DNA from: Clavulina sp. PMI_390
Taxonomy: Eukaryota > Basidiomycota > Agaricomycetes > Cantharellales > Hydnaceae
Length of the DNA stretch: 52,430 bases
Direction of reading: 5' to 3'
NCBI GenBank assembly: GCA_015039315.1
Contig: WIDE01000001.1
Coordinates: 173,094-225,523 of the forward strand
Made by a program: the position numbers and the translations under genes. This document shows positions 1-13,063 of the stretch, in pieces (position 1 is the stretch's first letter; every line of letters starts with the position of its first letter). Under the pieces are notes generated by a model that was given only the letters and a program-made list of their open reading frames with translations, was not told the DNA's origin and did no database searches.

Positions 1-2267
1 ACGAACTGACTCAGTAATGCCTTACGTGTGCTGTACGAGATCATCACATACGAATGATTGATAGACGGCAGGCATTAACTTTTCCATGAGACGCTCTTGC
101 ACATAGATAGCCTCAAGAAGACCAGGGAAACCGGGCTGAAACACGGTATGCATTTTGTACTCGTCGTGAATGTGGACCATATGTGAATACGTAGCCTGAC
201 AGAATAAGGATAAATTGGGATAGTACTTGGCGTGATCACTTTAGTAGACTTACCTCGGCATTGAAGTACAGCAAAAGAGTGGCTGCAATTGGTCCCATGC
301 CTTGAACGTACTCGCATAATGTGCAACGTAGCGAGAAGCAGTGAAGGGTATGGAATAGAGCACGTTGGCTGTTATTTTATAGAATAAAGGGCAAATCAGC
401 TCTTGGAGCGTAGGAGCGTTAAGGGAGTACTTACCCTTGGCCATATCTCGTGTGGAAGAGAACGTGGTCATTGATTGTTCGAGGAACGTCGAGATCAATC
501 TGGACATCTTGTTTGGACGGGGAATCTATAGTGGCCTGGAGGCAAGGATGACGATTAGTTTGGGAGGGATTTCTCCATGTGTCGGGGCATACTTACTCTG
601 TACTGCTGCGCATGCCCGCTCTGTGATGGCTGCTGGCCACCCTGGCGGGCTGCATTGTCAATGAGAAGTTGCCATGCAGCTGGGCGCCACCGATCGGGGA
701 TGCCCTTCCACACTCTCCGGTCAAAGGTCTTTCCAGAGGCAGCCCACGAATCAACATTCCCTCCTTCGTCACGGCGCAAAGGTCGCATCATCGACTGCCA
801 TTTGGCTAGTCGAGGCATTTCATGGGTCGGAGGTTTGTCTTTGGGTATGTTTTTGAGCTCTGGTGGGCTTGGAGGTTGTGATTTTGGAGGGGGAGGTGCG
901 GCATCCTTTAAACGCTTAACCTTCTTGGCGAAGGGTGCGCGGGAGAGAAGGGTCATCCGTGACTCTTGATGTACAGACATTGGCTGAATGAAGAACCCAT
1001 AACGGTCAACATTCCGCAGTCGTTTTGCCTCCTTTTCCCCAAGATCGCCTCCATCCGTTGCCGGCTTAACTTCGTTTAATTGGGCGGAACTCAATCGAGC
1101 GCGCGTGCGCTCCACCCCGTCTTCATATCCGTCGCCAGGGACGCCGGACGTGTCAAATTGAGCGTACACACTTCGCACATACTCCGCATCTGCTTCTTCG
1201 TCTGCACCTCGATGTGATGGGGGCTGAGACAGTACACTGTGAGTAGAGTGGGAAGTAGGGAGCTGTGGGACAGGGTCGGGAGAAAGGTGTCTTGGTGCAG
1301 GAGGGATAGGGGATGATTCCGAATGTCTGTTTGACGTGGCAAAAGAGGCACGGCTAGTATTTCGGCTAGGAGGGAGAGGGGGATAGATCGTGGCAGGAGA
1401 ATCCGACATGGATAGGGTATGAATGTCGTGCGAGGTGCGAGGAGATTTCGTGCTTGATGCACGCGCATAGCTGGAATGATTAGATCGGAGTTGTGATAAC
1501 CTGGGGTGTGAGTCGTCGGAAACAACATCTCGAGGCACAGGGGAATGAGTTTGGCTGTATCTGGTCTTATCCCTCTCAGAAGACAATGATGCCTGGCTCA
1601 TAGGCCGTGAGTCATATGGTAGCAGTATGGAGTCAGGGACTGAGACGCGCTGAGGGCTGTGGTCCCGATGTGTGGAAGTGGACAGGCGAGTTGAGTCGTG
1701 ACCCCCTAACATGAATGCTGCCATCGACGTAGGTGCAAGGCTTTCTCTCCCCTGGGAAGCATTTGAATCAGGTAGTTCTAGTGTGGGGGAGGGGACTCGT
1801 GATCGTGGTGGGCTGGACAACTGGCGGGTCATCCGGAGCGACGAATGCGAGTTTGAAGAGGAATGGCCCTGGGAGGAAGTCTCATTCGGAGCCTCGGGAA
1901 TAGCCCCTGCTTCATCGGTATACATTGAGAATATCGAGACGGCGGTGTTTTCGCTTGAGTTGCGACCCGGTGCTAGGTTACGGTGATGGACACTGAAATC
2001 GGTAGATGTACCACGAGTGGCGTTGATATTTGGGTATGAGATGGGTGGATGAGACGAGGGTATGTGGTCGGAATGACTGGGCTTGGAGAGTGCGGATCTG
2101 CGGCCATGGCGGCCTAGAGACAGGTCAAAATCATCATGCTGTGTATCTGGAGTAGGGGGCGTCTCAGCGAGAAATGGGGTAATTGGGATGGCGACAGGTG
2201 ATGGGAGGGTAGGGAGGCGTTTCTCGACGGAATGTGAGATACCGTTGGCTCGAAATGCATGGGCCAT
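1..2267 (-). CDS. TBC-domain Rab GTPase-activating protein, 3' part beyond the left edge
   Basis: Likely stimulates GTP hydrolysis by a Rab GTPase in vesicle traffic. The first exon (597-2267) encodes about 557 residues. Its N-terminal 450 or so are Ser/Pro/His-rich and look disordered. The TBC domain then starts with RRVWKGIPDRWRPAAWQLLI. Further exons at 435-535, 254-368 and 52-195 join in frame through GTAAGT or GTATGT donors. They carry both catalytic fingers of TBC domains: the arginine motif IDLDVPR (IxxDxxR) and the glutamine motif YVQGM (YxQ), so the protein looks active. I start it at the ATG at 2267 (context CCGATGG); the frame is open upstream to 2276 but only with a TTG. The C-terminal part of the TBC domain lies outside the window. 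It is head-to-head with the RBBP4-like gene. The Rab target cannot be told from sequence. Confidence 0.85.
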
Positions 2268-2715
2268 CGGAAACAAAGTGAGGCTGGCTGGCGTGACGTG
2301 CCAAGGTGGCTAAAGAGTGTTCTTAATTACTATAATTAGGTCGAGTTATAGAAATAGTCAGAGAGGGAGATAGCGAAAACACGTACTTGTGCTATAAGGC
2401 ACAGAATCTTGCTGCTATTGCTCGTCGTGATTCATGCAGGGTCGGCTCTTGGGGTATCCGACAACTGTGAAACGCTAAAGAAAGCGTCCTAACAAATGAC
2501 TGGAGGGTATTCAGCACTCCATGTCGCCCACCTAATTTACGAGAGAAGACGAACAAGGAAAGAAAAAATATAACACACGATGGTTAACGTTGCAGTGTTG
2601 CTGCAATGATGGGTCGGGAGATGCCTTTCGTCACGAGTGGCCGGAACTTGTCACATATCGCCAGTGTCACACAACTTCAGTTCAGATCACGACACACCAC
2701 ACATAAAAGAGAACC
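2268..2715. promoter_or_regulatory. divergent intergenic region, TBC gene / RBBP4-like gene
   Basis: 448 bases between two divergent start codons. No coding frame is supported. A short inverted repeat, TTGCAG-N5-CTGCAA, lies at about 2590-2606. No clear TATA box is seen. It probably holds the promoters of both genes (inference from layout). Confidence 0.5.
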
Positions 2716-4459
<1,744 letters not shown>

Positions 4460-4522
4460 CTATGTATTACTCCTGAGAAATACATGTTTTTGACAATGAC
4501 CTCTCCGATTCGGATCCGCAAG

Positions 4523-4990
4523 TTATGAGAACATGTATGATGCCAGCTCAAAGAATACTACAAATTATTGTCAGCATACCAACTCGGAGCACAACGCCAA
4601 ACGAAAGTACGAACCACCACCGATGACGACAAACACTACTGCACCTAGAGCCCATTTTGAAAGAGGCACTTTTTGTTCAGCCTTCTCTCGGCTTGACATC
4701 CTGACAGCTGGCCGACCCTTGCGGACGTCGTTGGCGAACGCATTGTTCTTCACTTTGATATCGTGAGCGTTAGGCTATTGAACAGGACGAGACCGCAAGT
4801 TAGTTTATGGGTTAAGGTCGTTCAGAGCTCCGAGGAATGCGGCATAATGGTGCAGTGGCCCCTGCACTCTGTCGAGCACAAGGGCAGGGAGCAGTGTCGC
4901 AGCAAACATGTAAAGTTATGCATGGTTTACGACGAAAGCCGAAGCAACAAACGCTCTGGGCAGCTATAAAAGCACCAAAACACGTACCAT
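4523..4990 (-). CDS. RAMP4/SERP1 (Ysy6-type) ER translocon-associated protein
   Basis: A small tail-anchored protein of the Sec61 translocon, linked to glycosylation and ER stress. Three exons (4988-4990, 4615-4774, 4523-4557) give 65 residues. The N-terminus has NNAFANDVRKGR, matching the RAMP4 pattern. A Lys/Arg-rich middle follows, then PLSKWALGAVVFVVIGG and VFFELASYMFS, a single membrane anchor ending in the typical GG-x-FFEL motif. The start codon stands alone in exon 1: the ATG at 4990 is followed at once by GTACGT, and exon 2 begins after CAATAG. The last intron (4558-4614) uses the donor GTTCGT; reading through it gives a premature stop and loses the FFEL end. The three-base first exon was chosen because exon 2 has no upstream in-frame ATG. 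Its first internal ATG would remove part of the conserved N-terminus. Confidence 0.82.
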
Positions 4991-5144
4991 GGTTTGCAAG
5001 GAATGGATGATCGCCACGTATTGTGGATTGGTTTGGTCTTGTTTACGTCTTGGAAGCAAGAACAAACAAAGTTGAGGAGCCTTCGAGCGACATTCATTCA
5101 TTGTACTCTTCACAGGGGGCCTGTGAGCCTACCATTCGTGTTGC
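4991..5144. promoter_or_regulatory. compact divergent promoter, RAMP4 / FYVE-GEF
   Basis: 154 bases separate the start codons of the minus-strand RAMP4 gene and the plus-strand GEF gene. No coding signal is visible. It probably drives both genes; on both sides the start codon is followed almost at once by an intron. Confidence 0.5.
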
Positions 5145-8100
5145 ATGGGTATGTGGGAAGCATATTGTCCGTAATTGAAAATTAATCCTTACTGATTGTC
5201 GTCCTTGCACCCCTCTGCAGCCAATGCACCTCTTGGCCAGCGTGGCCTTTCTCCTGTGCGCTCTCCGGACCGGTCACGCTCCGGCTCACCTACTCCAGCA
5301 CAGGGTCGGGAGCTGTCCTCAAATCCTGCTCTCCATCTCCCTTTCCGGAGAATATCGCTACCACAACCTCCTGGGGGCTTTCAGACACCTTACTCGTCTC
5401 ACCGTGTCTCCATTGCTAGTGCTCTCTCAATTGAGTCTACCCCTGAGGATGACGTCGTATCTACCCCAAGGACACCTCATTCAGATGCATTCAACCCATC
5501 CTTTCGTCCCAACTCTCGTGTAGCAGATCGTCCTCGTGGTACCCTACGGCCTCGACCTAGTTCCTCGAGTAGTGTCTCGTCAATTGATCTAAGCGCGAAA
5601 CTTAAGCTTCAAACCAATGTCAAGGCATCTCGAAGCTCAAAGTCACGTAGTCGAATTGCAGCACCTGACGCCCGTGAGGAGCTACGGAATGCCAAACGAT
5701 TAAAGGTCATCACGGAGTTGTGGGAGACTGAGAAGACATACGTTGAAGCACTTGACTTGATTTATTCGGTATGGATCTGCTGACTGTTTTTCGTTTTCGG
5801 TTCGACTTCACCCTGACTGGACGATCTTATTCATCAGCATTTCTTAACCCCTCTTATATCCTCACTTACCGATACCACCCCCATCTTGTCTCGTGCAAAT
5901 CTAACAAACCTCTTTGCTAATTTCGTGGACATATGGAATCTGCACCGATCGCTGTTGTCAGATTTGAATGACTTCTTCAATCCCAATGAAGTCGCTTCTG
6001 GCCCCAGTCCACACAGCCTGCGAGGACCTGGTTCGGAGCCCACGTCCCGGGCGCCCACACGCCCATCTTCTATGTTATCATCTACAAGCTCAGATCTTCC
6101 TCCCACCCATAATAGTATCAGCGCCTTCATCCAGATTCTAGTGTCTCATTTTCCTTACCTGTCCATGTATAATCCCTACGTCACCGCATTTCCTGCGTCA
6201 CTATCCCTTCTCACTGCGCTATCAACACCACCCCCCTCATCCTTATACTCTGCGTTTCCTCGCGCCTCCGCAACTGCTCCCGCCTTTCGAGCGTTCGATC
6301 CAACCTTCGCAGCATGGTTGAAGACGAAGGAAGCTGACGATCGTTGTCGAAGGCTGAAGCTCCGCGATTGGCTCCTGACTGTAATTCAGCGATGCCCACG
6401 TTACTTATTACTCATTAAGGTATGTCTATCGCCTGTGATCTCGCTCCCGCGGTCCATCTAATAATCTTGTGCTGTGGATCCCTAGGAACTTTTGGGTTAC
6501 ACAGCTATGCAAGACCCCGAATACCCAGTGCTTTTAGAACTCACGAGCCTCATCACGAAAGGTCCGCTTTGTTGGCAATTCTCTCGCTGATAAATGTTAC
6601 TTATCAGCGATCACCATTCAGTAACGAACACTCTCAACGAATCTCTTGCTGCCCACGCGCAAATAATGAGTCTCATTGCTCTCCAGAAAGCCACGCCTAA
6701 TCTCCCATTTCCCCTCATTATACCTGGACGCAGCCTTCTCCGCCGCGCCACGGTGATAAAAGTTGAAAGGGGTTCAGATCGCCGGTTACGGGATCTTCTG
6801 CTATTCTCCGACTGTCTAATTTGGATCAGTCGCGGAGAGCGAGAAGACTGGGGGATTTTTGGAGAATGGGCCCTTGCTGGTCTAGAAACGGGCCAGAGCG
6901 TCCTGCGCGACTCTGCTGTGCTCGACGGGGACTCGGATCATGCTCAAAGACGACAGTGGGAGAGTCGGGTTCTCCGGATGGGCGCCGGCGTCGGTTTAGG
7001 CGCCCCACCTCCGTCGGCGCATGGAGTGCGACAAACGGGCCGTTTGCGTAGTCGTTCAGACGCTGACGCTTTCCCTGTCACCTTGAGGCCGTCCTCCTCT
7101 GCAAATTTACTCTCCTCTCCTGATCCTTCCCTGCTTCGCTCTCAGTCCAACCTCAAAGAGGACGGAGATGAAAAGTGGTGGTATCGTGGGAGAGTTGAAC
7201 TGCTTGATATTGATGTGGTCGTGGAACCAATAATATCATCGCCTGGAGAGGAAAGAATGTTCGAAGTGATGAGCCCGGAAGGGTCCTTCACGGTCTACAC
7301 CGGTGCGTGCTGATACATTAGTAGAAACCGGCGATATCATGACCCTTACGTCCTCTCCCCTACAGACAGCCAATCATCGCGAGATGCCTGGGTGAAAAGC
7401 ATTCGGTCGGCAAAAGCTGCCCGTCTAGCCTCCTTTCAAATTTCGCACCCTGATACTACACTCACATCGTCCTCTTCCAATGCTCATCTCCGCCGAGCGC
7501 TCCAAGCCCTGCCCCATGATCCCGCCCTATATCCCCCTTCACCGATCTCTGGAAGCCCAGGTCACCGATCTCCTAAGAACGGTGCTATTACACCTCGTCG
7601 TGGAATCGTAGATCATTTCGTTCCAGCGATTTGGGTGCCAGATCAACGGAGTGAAACCTGCATGCGCTGCAAATCTCGATTTGGATGGAGAAGGAGAAGA
7701 CATCACTGTCGCTTGTGTGGGCGAGTGGTTTGTGCCAGCTGTTCTGAGAAGGTGAGTAATGCGAGTTGCCAAATCTACATTCAACCGGACGTTTTTGGCT
7801 CATCATACAGCGGATATAGACGTTTTATGTATGCAAACCATCAGACCCCAGTCATAAATCGACGGCCGCTCGGGCCTGCAATGCTTGTTACGAAGCGGTG
7901 TTTCCGATTATCCCTGATGATGACAACACACCAATGAAGCCTTCGATGTCCGCCCATGGCGTTATGGCTGCACTACACTCATCCGCGGAAGTTCGCCCTT
8001 CCTTCTCTCTGCCTTCAATCGCGATTCCTCCCCAACCCACAACCCCAACTGGCCAATCCTTCAAAACTCGCGCTCGCGCCAGCCCATTGTTCAAAAAGCA

Positions 8101-9415
8101 CTCACGACCAAAGGCATTACCAGAGCTTGTTGAGACTAATGATTCACTTACATCGAGACGCTCCTCCGTATCGGGATCGAGTATCGACGGGCCTGCCAGC
8201 AGCATCTCCCCCTCAGCCCTTGATGATTCTTCGTCCGCATGGCTCTCAAGTACTGGGGGCTCTCTCGGAGCCGCTTTCCCTACCTCTCTTACTGATTCCC
8301 CGACAGTCACCAGACTAGGAAATCGAGTCCCGTTTCCATCGACCACTGATGGCAACGACAAAATCGCTGCACGATGGGGGGAGAGTAGCGATATTTCCAT
8401 TTCTGATCGGGATGATATGCTGCACGAGACCATTCATCCAATCCGACAGCAACAGCACCGGGAATTAGCATCCAAACTCTCCATTGCAGAATTCGAGGTT
8501 GACCCGGATGTGACGCCCAAGCCCACCGCGAGACGGCAGAACCGATGGTCGATTGGTATCCAGCCTTCGCTCCCTATCCCTGACTTCGGACTTCCCGGCC
8601 CATCCAAGTCTGGTGGCGTAGTGACTCAGAACGCCAAGGAAACAGGCGTTTCGTCGGTTGCTGCCACTCCCACGAGCGTTGCGTCGGGTAACACACATGT
8701 GGTAGAAGCTGTGGCTGCCGCCCCTGCAGAGTCGTCATCAATCCCTTCGGTTGTGGCTATAGAGCCATCAAGTGACGCGACAACGCCTAGCAAAGCTCCC
8801 GATACTCGCCCGACTAGTCCGCGACCGCCTGGTCGCGGGTATCGAAGACGCGTCTCCATCGCACCGTTTCCGAGCATGACGCCTGTTGCTGCAGCAGTTC
8901 AGGATACGCCGGTAACAGCGCGTACCCGGGTGCAAGGCACGGGCAAAGCGCGCCGATTCAGTCTGCTGCTAGGCGGAACTATTCGTGCTGGGCGTGGCCA
9001 CCCGTTGAGTGACAATGACAGCAGCAGCACCAGCCGCCGCCACAACTATCAAGATCCTGCGGTGGGGTTGGTGGAGGAGGGGCTTTTAGGGTTAGGCGGC
9101 GCGACATCGCCGCAGCAAGATAAGCGTATTAGCGCACGTGGCGAACCCTCATCTGGCACTGCAGCCGTCGCCCCGCGAAATGGAGCTGGTGGCCACCTGG
9201 GAGGTGGTCCCAGGGATGACGAGGAGGCGGCACGACAAGCCACCTTCTCGACAGAGTCAGATACTTCTGGCAGGCAGCCACCACCGTTCATCGAGATCAC
9301 ACCCTCGTCTGCGTCTGCACCCGCCCCCGCCACCGCTCGTCGATCCTTTTCTTTGCGCAACGGTGTCGCGATTTCGAAACTTGCGGAGCTTCTTGGAAGG
9401 GAACGGGATGGATGA
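5145..9415 (+). CDS. Rho/Cdc42 guanine nucleotide exchange factor with DH-PH-FYVE domains (Don1-like)
   Basis: Probably activates Cdc42 at PI3P-containing membranes. The architecture matches Ustilago maydis Don1, a Cdc42 GEF needed for cell separation. Seven exons (5145-5148, 5221-5768, 5838-6419, 6486-6561, 6622-7302, 7366-7751, 7820-9415) give 1290 residues. The Ser-rich N-terminus is followed by the DH domain (ITELWETEKTYVEALDLIYS, then RDWLLTVIQRCPRYLLLIK). The PH domain begins at PGRSLLRRATVIKV and is interrupted by a long Ser/Arg-rich insert before WWYRGRVELLDIDVVVEP. A FYVE finger follows with CMRC, the basic motif RRRRHHCRLCG, CASC and CNAC, so all eight zinc ligands are present. A disordered tail of about 480 residues ends it. 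The first coding exon is only ATGG, joined to MANAPLGQRG; the same frame otherwise opens with a TTG inside the intron. The cargo pathway is inferred from the Don1 likeness. Confidence 0.88.
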
Positions 9416-11639
9416 GCCGACTAACGATGACTGTACACTTCACACACCCACCCACCGCCGCGGTTTTGGCAGCTGCTGATCGCGTTTCCCGCATTTTCAT
9501 TCCTCCCTCGATTATTTCCTCTTATATCTCATTATTGCTTTTTTTCACTCGTAATCCCTCCATCATGTTGTTGTTGCATACATGTAGCCCGTTCCATCTC
9601 ATCAAATCTCAAAAGGCAACTCGCTACCTGGTTCGGGGTCCTGTGTGTGATGGATTATATTACTGAATCAACCACGGGTCGGACTCCTTTTTTTTATGGT
9701 GCTGTGTGTGCAACTCGTGCGCGACGCGCGATCTGCGAAAAATTTTCACGCGAAATTCGCTGCGTGTGTGCTGCTACAGGAGGACCCGGTTAAGGATAAA
9801 CCATCCGTCTGATCCGTCGCGCCCGTCTCCCAAGGGTTTGGGGTCTCCCGACAATACATACATACATTATCATCACCATGCACGCATGAAGCGAGCACCA
9901 CCCATTGGCGCGCTCGTATATGTTGTTCTTATATACAGCTCGCGAGTTCACCCGCGTTGCACATTCTAGAGTCTATTTACGCGGCGTCCATGTACATCAT
10001 TTTCATGTCCCTCCCCTTTTTTTGCGGTGCGATTCGGATTGAGCGCCAGACCGGTCATCTCTCGAGGTGGTATGCAAAAGCTCAATGAATTGAAGGGAGG
10101 GGAGATGGGGAGAGAAGGGGAGAAGGTTCTTCTAATCTGCGGGCCAATTGAATGCAGATCTCGCTCGTGAAGATGAGGCTTGGAAAGGTAATCTGTGCTC
10201 CCCCACGGCGGACAAGATGGCGGCTCTGGGTGTTTTCACTGGCCTGGGTGGGTCTACCGGTGTCCCAAGTGAGGACGGCGTCTATGGAGGGAAGTGGTGG
10301 AAAGAGGGGGGGGAGGGGGTCTTTTGACGGCTATCCGGTGTTGTACAGTGCGACTCCCCTGTTACTGAATGCACCTGTGTCGATTAGGACCAAGAAAACA
10401 GAAGTAGTGTGTTGTGTGTGGGCCATGCATGCGAATATACCCCTGTCGTGATGTCAATCGCCTAATCAGGCCAGATCATGCATGCTGACCAGCTCCGTCC
10501 GATAGTGTAGGAGTAAAGCTATATTCTTTCCGCGCCCGACAAAGCTGCTGTGTGTTAGGGTGCCTTCTTCGTGCGTTCTCCCTCCCTTGTCCCCTCCTCA
10601 GTTTTTCCCTGGCCAGTCGGGGTTCTAACAAGGGTCGGGAGGCTTAACGAGAAGGCTCGAACTCACATGTTGGTGGCGTCTCGAGGACGCCGTACGGTAG
10701 TATGCTACATAACAACTCTAGCAGTCAAGCCTCCAAACCCCCGGCGGATTCATTAGCGGATTTCCGATGAGCAACCCACGCACACCAAGGGAATGCAAAT
10801 GATTCCTAGTGCTTGTTTGGGACTGTTGCGCCTGGCATATAAACGGCCATATAGACACGCCATGTTTTTGTATATGTATCGAGGGAGGCCACGCTGGTGA
10901 TCGCTTGGGGGATGCCCTGGACTTTTCCGCCATATATTGTGTATATGATGGATGGGGTAGAAGGGACATATGGTCCGTTATCTCCTTCCCCGCGGAGGGG
11001 AGGGACATGTCATGCCTGCAGGCCCTTGGCGAGCACGGGGTACACTGGGGATCTCGGGTTGGGAGGCGAAGGGTGAGGGGAAAAAGAAGCTGTCCGGGAT
11101 TTCTCCCTAATGATTATGCGCAGAGGTTCAGAAGCCCGAGGGGGGGCGAGTATGGACTGATAGTCACACACCATCGGTGGTTAGGAACAACTGCCCAGTT
11201 GAGTAATTGTAATACAAGGATATAAATGGTAGAATAGGCATTGCATTGGCCAGGTAACCTGGTTGGCCTTTACGAACAGCTCCTTTGCTTTTCTCCGATC
11301 ATTCACACGGCCATTGATCGTGGTCAAACCTGGGCTGGTGTGTGTGCTCCCGCAAAAAAGCACAAGCACGGTCCATCCATATAGAGTTTCGTATGGACTA
11401 ATACGATACTAATTTCTCATCTAAGCATCGAATCCCATTTCCCTGCCTATAGTTGGCCACTCACCTCGGACCGCCCATAACGAGCCACAAGCTAGACCCT
11501 CCCATCCCCCCCCCCCTTCGCCTTTATTAGCCCACCCCCCCTCTGGCCTTCCCTCGAACCCTTTTTCTTTCCCCCCTCAGTCCAGCACGCTCTCCACGTC
11601 TTCCCCTGCCTACCTCAGCTTCCAGATTTTGTTCTCTCC
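9416..11639. other. 2.2-kb non-coding region before the zinc-finger gene
   Basis: No frame with family resemblance or a good start was found on either strand. Longer frames here (for example 10809-11225) begin with GTG and look unrelated to protein. The last 150 bases are strongly pyrimidine-rich, with an 11-base C run at 11506-11516 and CT tracts up to the ATG at 11640. That fits a fungal TATA-less core promoter and 5' UTR. The long upstream region would suit a regulated gene (inference). Confidence 0.4.
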
Positions 11640-13063
11640 ATGGCTTCCTCACCCTTTGTGCAGTCGCCTGTCAGTGAGGCCCGGCCCTCGTCCTCGTTTG
11701 CAGACAACTATTCTGCCGCCCGCACCACCTGGTCATCGGCAGCAGACATGGCTCACTCGAATGCAGCAGCATCCTCCGCCTCGTATCGGTATCCCAGCGA
11801 GAGCCAGCAGCAGTCATACTACTCGACTGCTCGCACCGACTATGACGACGGGTCATTGTATCAGCGCCGCAGTCTCGAACGGCCTCCTACGCCACCGGCC
11901 GCTCCGATGGATGGCCAGTCCTATGCCATTGGCTCGTATCCTAATGCTCCTGGCCAAACCGCACCCTTTGGTGCTCCCAGAGTGTAAGCTTGCATATTTT
12001 TCCTTTTGGGCGAGCGCGTTGTTGTTGCTGCCTTTGTTTGTGCCGGTGTTGAGTTGCAGCTCACCGTCGCCGTTTCTTTTTCCCCCCCGCGTCCCCTTCC
12101 TCATCCCTCTCCCCCTACACCTACCGATGAAACGCTACAGAGACCTCTATGGACAACACCAGTACTACAGTGCCCAGGTCCCTCGATCTGTCCGAGGCTC
12201 CGCACGAGCTGAAACAATGTGAGCACGTTTTGCCTGCATACTTTTTGGGCTCTCTCTCGAGGCATAGAGAAAGAAAAAATTATTGACCTTTCTCGACGGC
12301 CGCTCATCATCTTGTTCGCATATGTAGGAACAGTGGCCGCTACGAGAGTGACCGCGAAGGCTTCAACGGAGGAGGAGGAGGCTTCGATTCCTATCCTATG
12401 CCCCCTCGCTCCCAATCCACGATGCCCAATCTCCCATATCCTTCATCATCGTCGTCCTCGGATGCGCGCCGTCGCTCACCAGACGGGAGCTTCCCGTCAT
12501 CCAATGGATCATCCTTGCCCTGGGGGGATCAATTGCCCTCGATCTCTACCAACTTCCCTGCTCCCGGGACCTCCCACTGGGCCCCGAATCCCTTCGATGC
12601 GGCCGACAATCGTCGCCAATATGAATCCTATTCATCGCGTGCTCCCTCGAGCAACGACACTGGCAGTGGCTTCTCCTCGCGCTTCCCCTCGCAGGCCCCC
12701 AGCGACTACACCCCCGTCTATAGCAACTCCCCGACCACCTTTGGGGAATCCAATTCCACCGCGCCCCCGCCTACTGCCGCCGTCCCCGAGGCACAGCCCA
12801 TGAGTGCCGTCAGCAGCAACCACACCTCGAGCAACAACAGCAGCGCAGGGGGTAATAGAATCTCCCCCGCCCCAGCACGACCCTATTCGTGCGACATCTG
12901 CGGATTCTCCTTTGCCCGGAACCATGATCTGACGCGCCATATCCGTGGACACGAGCCCGCCCAATTTGGTTGCGAACGCTGTGGCAAAGCCTACACTCGC
13001 CTTGACAGCCTGCGACGCCATTACGTTCGCAAGCGGTGTGGCCCTAACTACACTGCTGCATAA
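11640..13063 (+). CDS. zinc-finger protein with two C-terminal C2H2/C2HC fingers, probable transcription factor
   Basis: Three exons (11640-11983, 12141-12218, 12328-13063) give 385 residues. The first 320 are a Ser/Pro/Tyr/Gln-rich disordered region with no known domain. Two adjacent fingers end the protein. The first is a classical C2H2 finger (CDIC, then DLTRHIRGH). The second reads CERCGKAYTRLDSLRRHYV and ends with Cys rather than a second His (H-x5-C), so it is C2HC. Only a few residues follow. Paired C-terminal fingers after a long disordered N-terminus are common in fungal regulators and suggest a nuclear DNA-binding role, but I cannot name an orthologue. The gene stands alone, with 2.2 kb of empty DNA upstream and almost 6 kb downstream. 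The ATG at 11640 is the first in frame and follows a pyrimidine-rich leader. Confidence 0.82.

Noticed and set aside
5196..5220. GEF start at a TTG codon inside the intron
   Set aside because: Not an ATG. The ATGG exon at 5145-5148 with a GTATGT donor and CTGCAG acceptor gives a proper start in the same frame.
10809..11225. 138-codon frame upstream of the zinc-finger gene
   Set aside because: Starts with GTG, has no family resemblance and lies in a region with no splice or promoter context.
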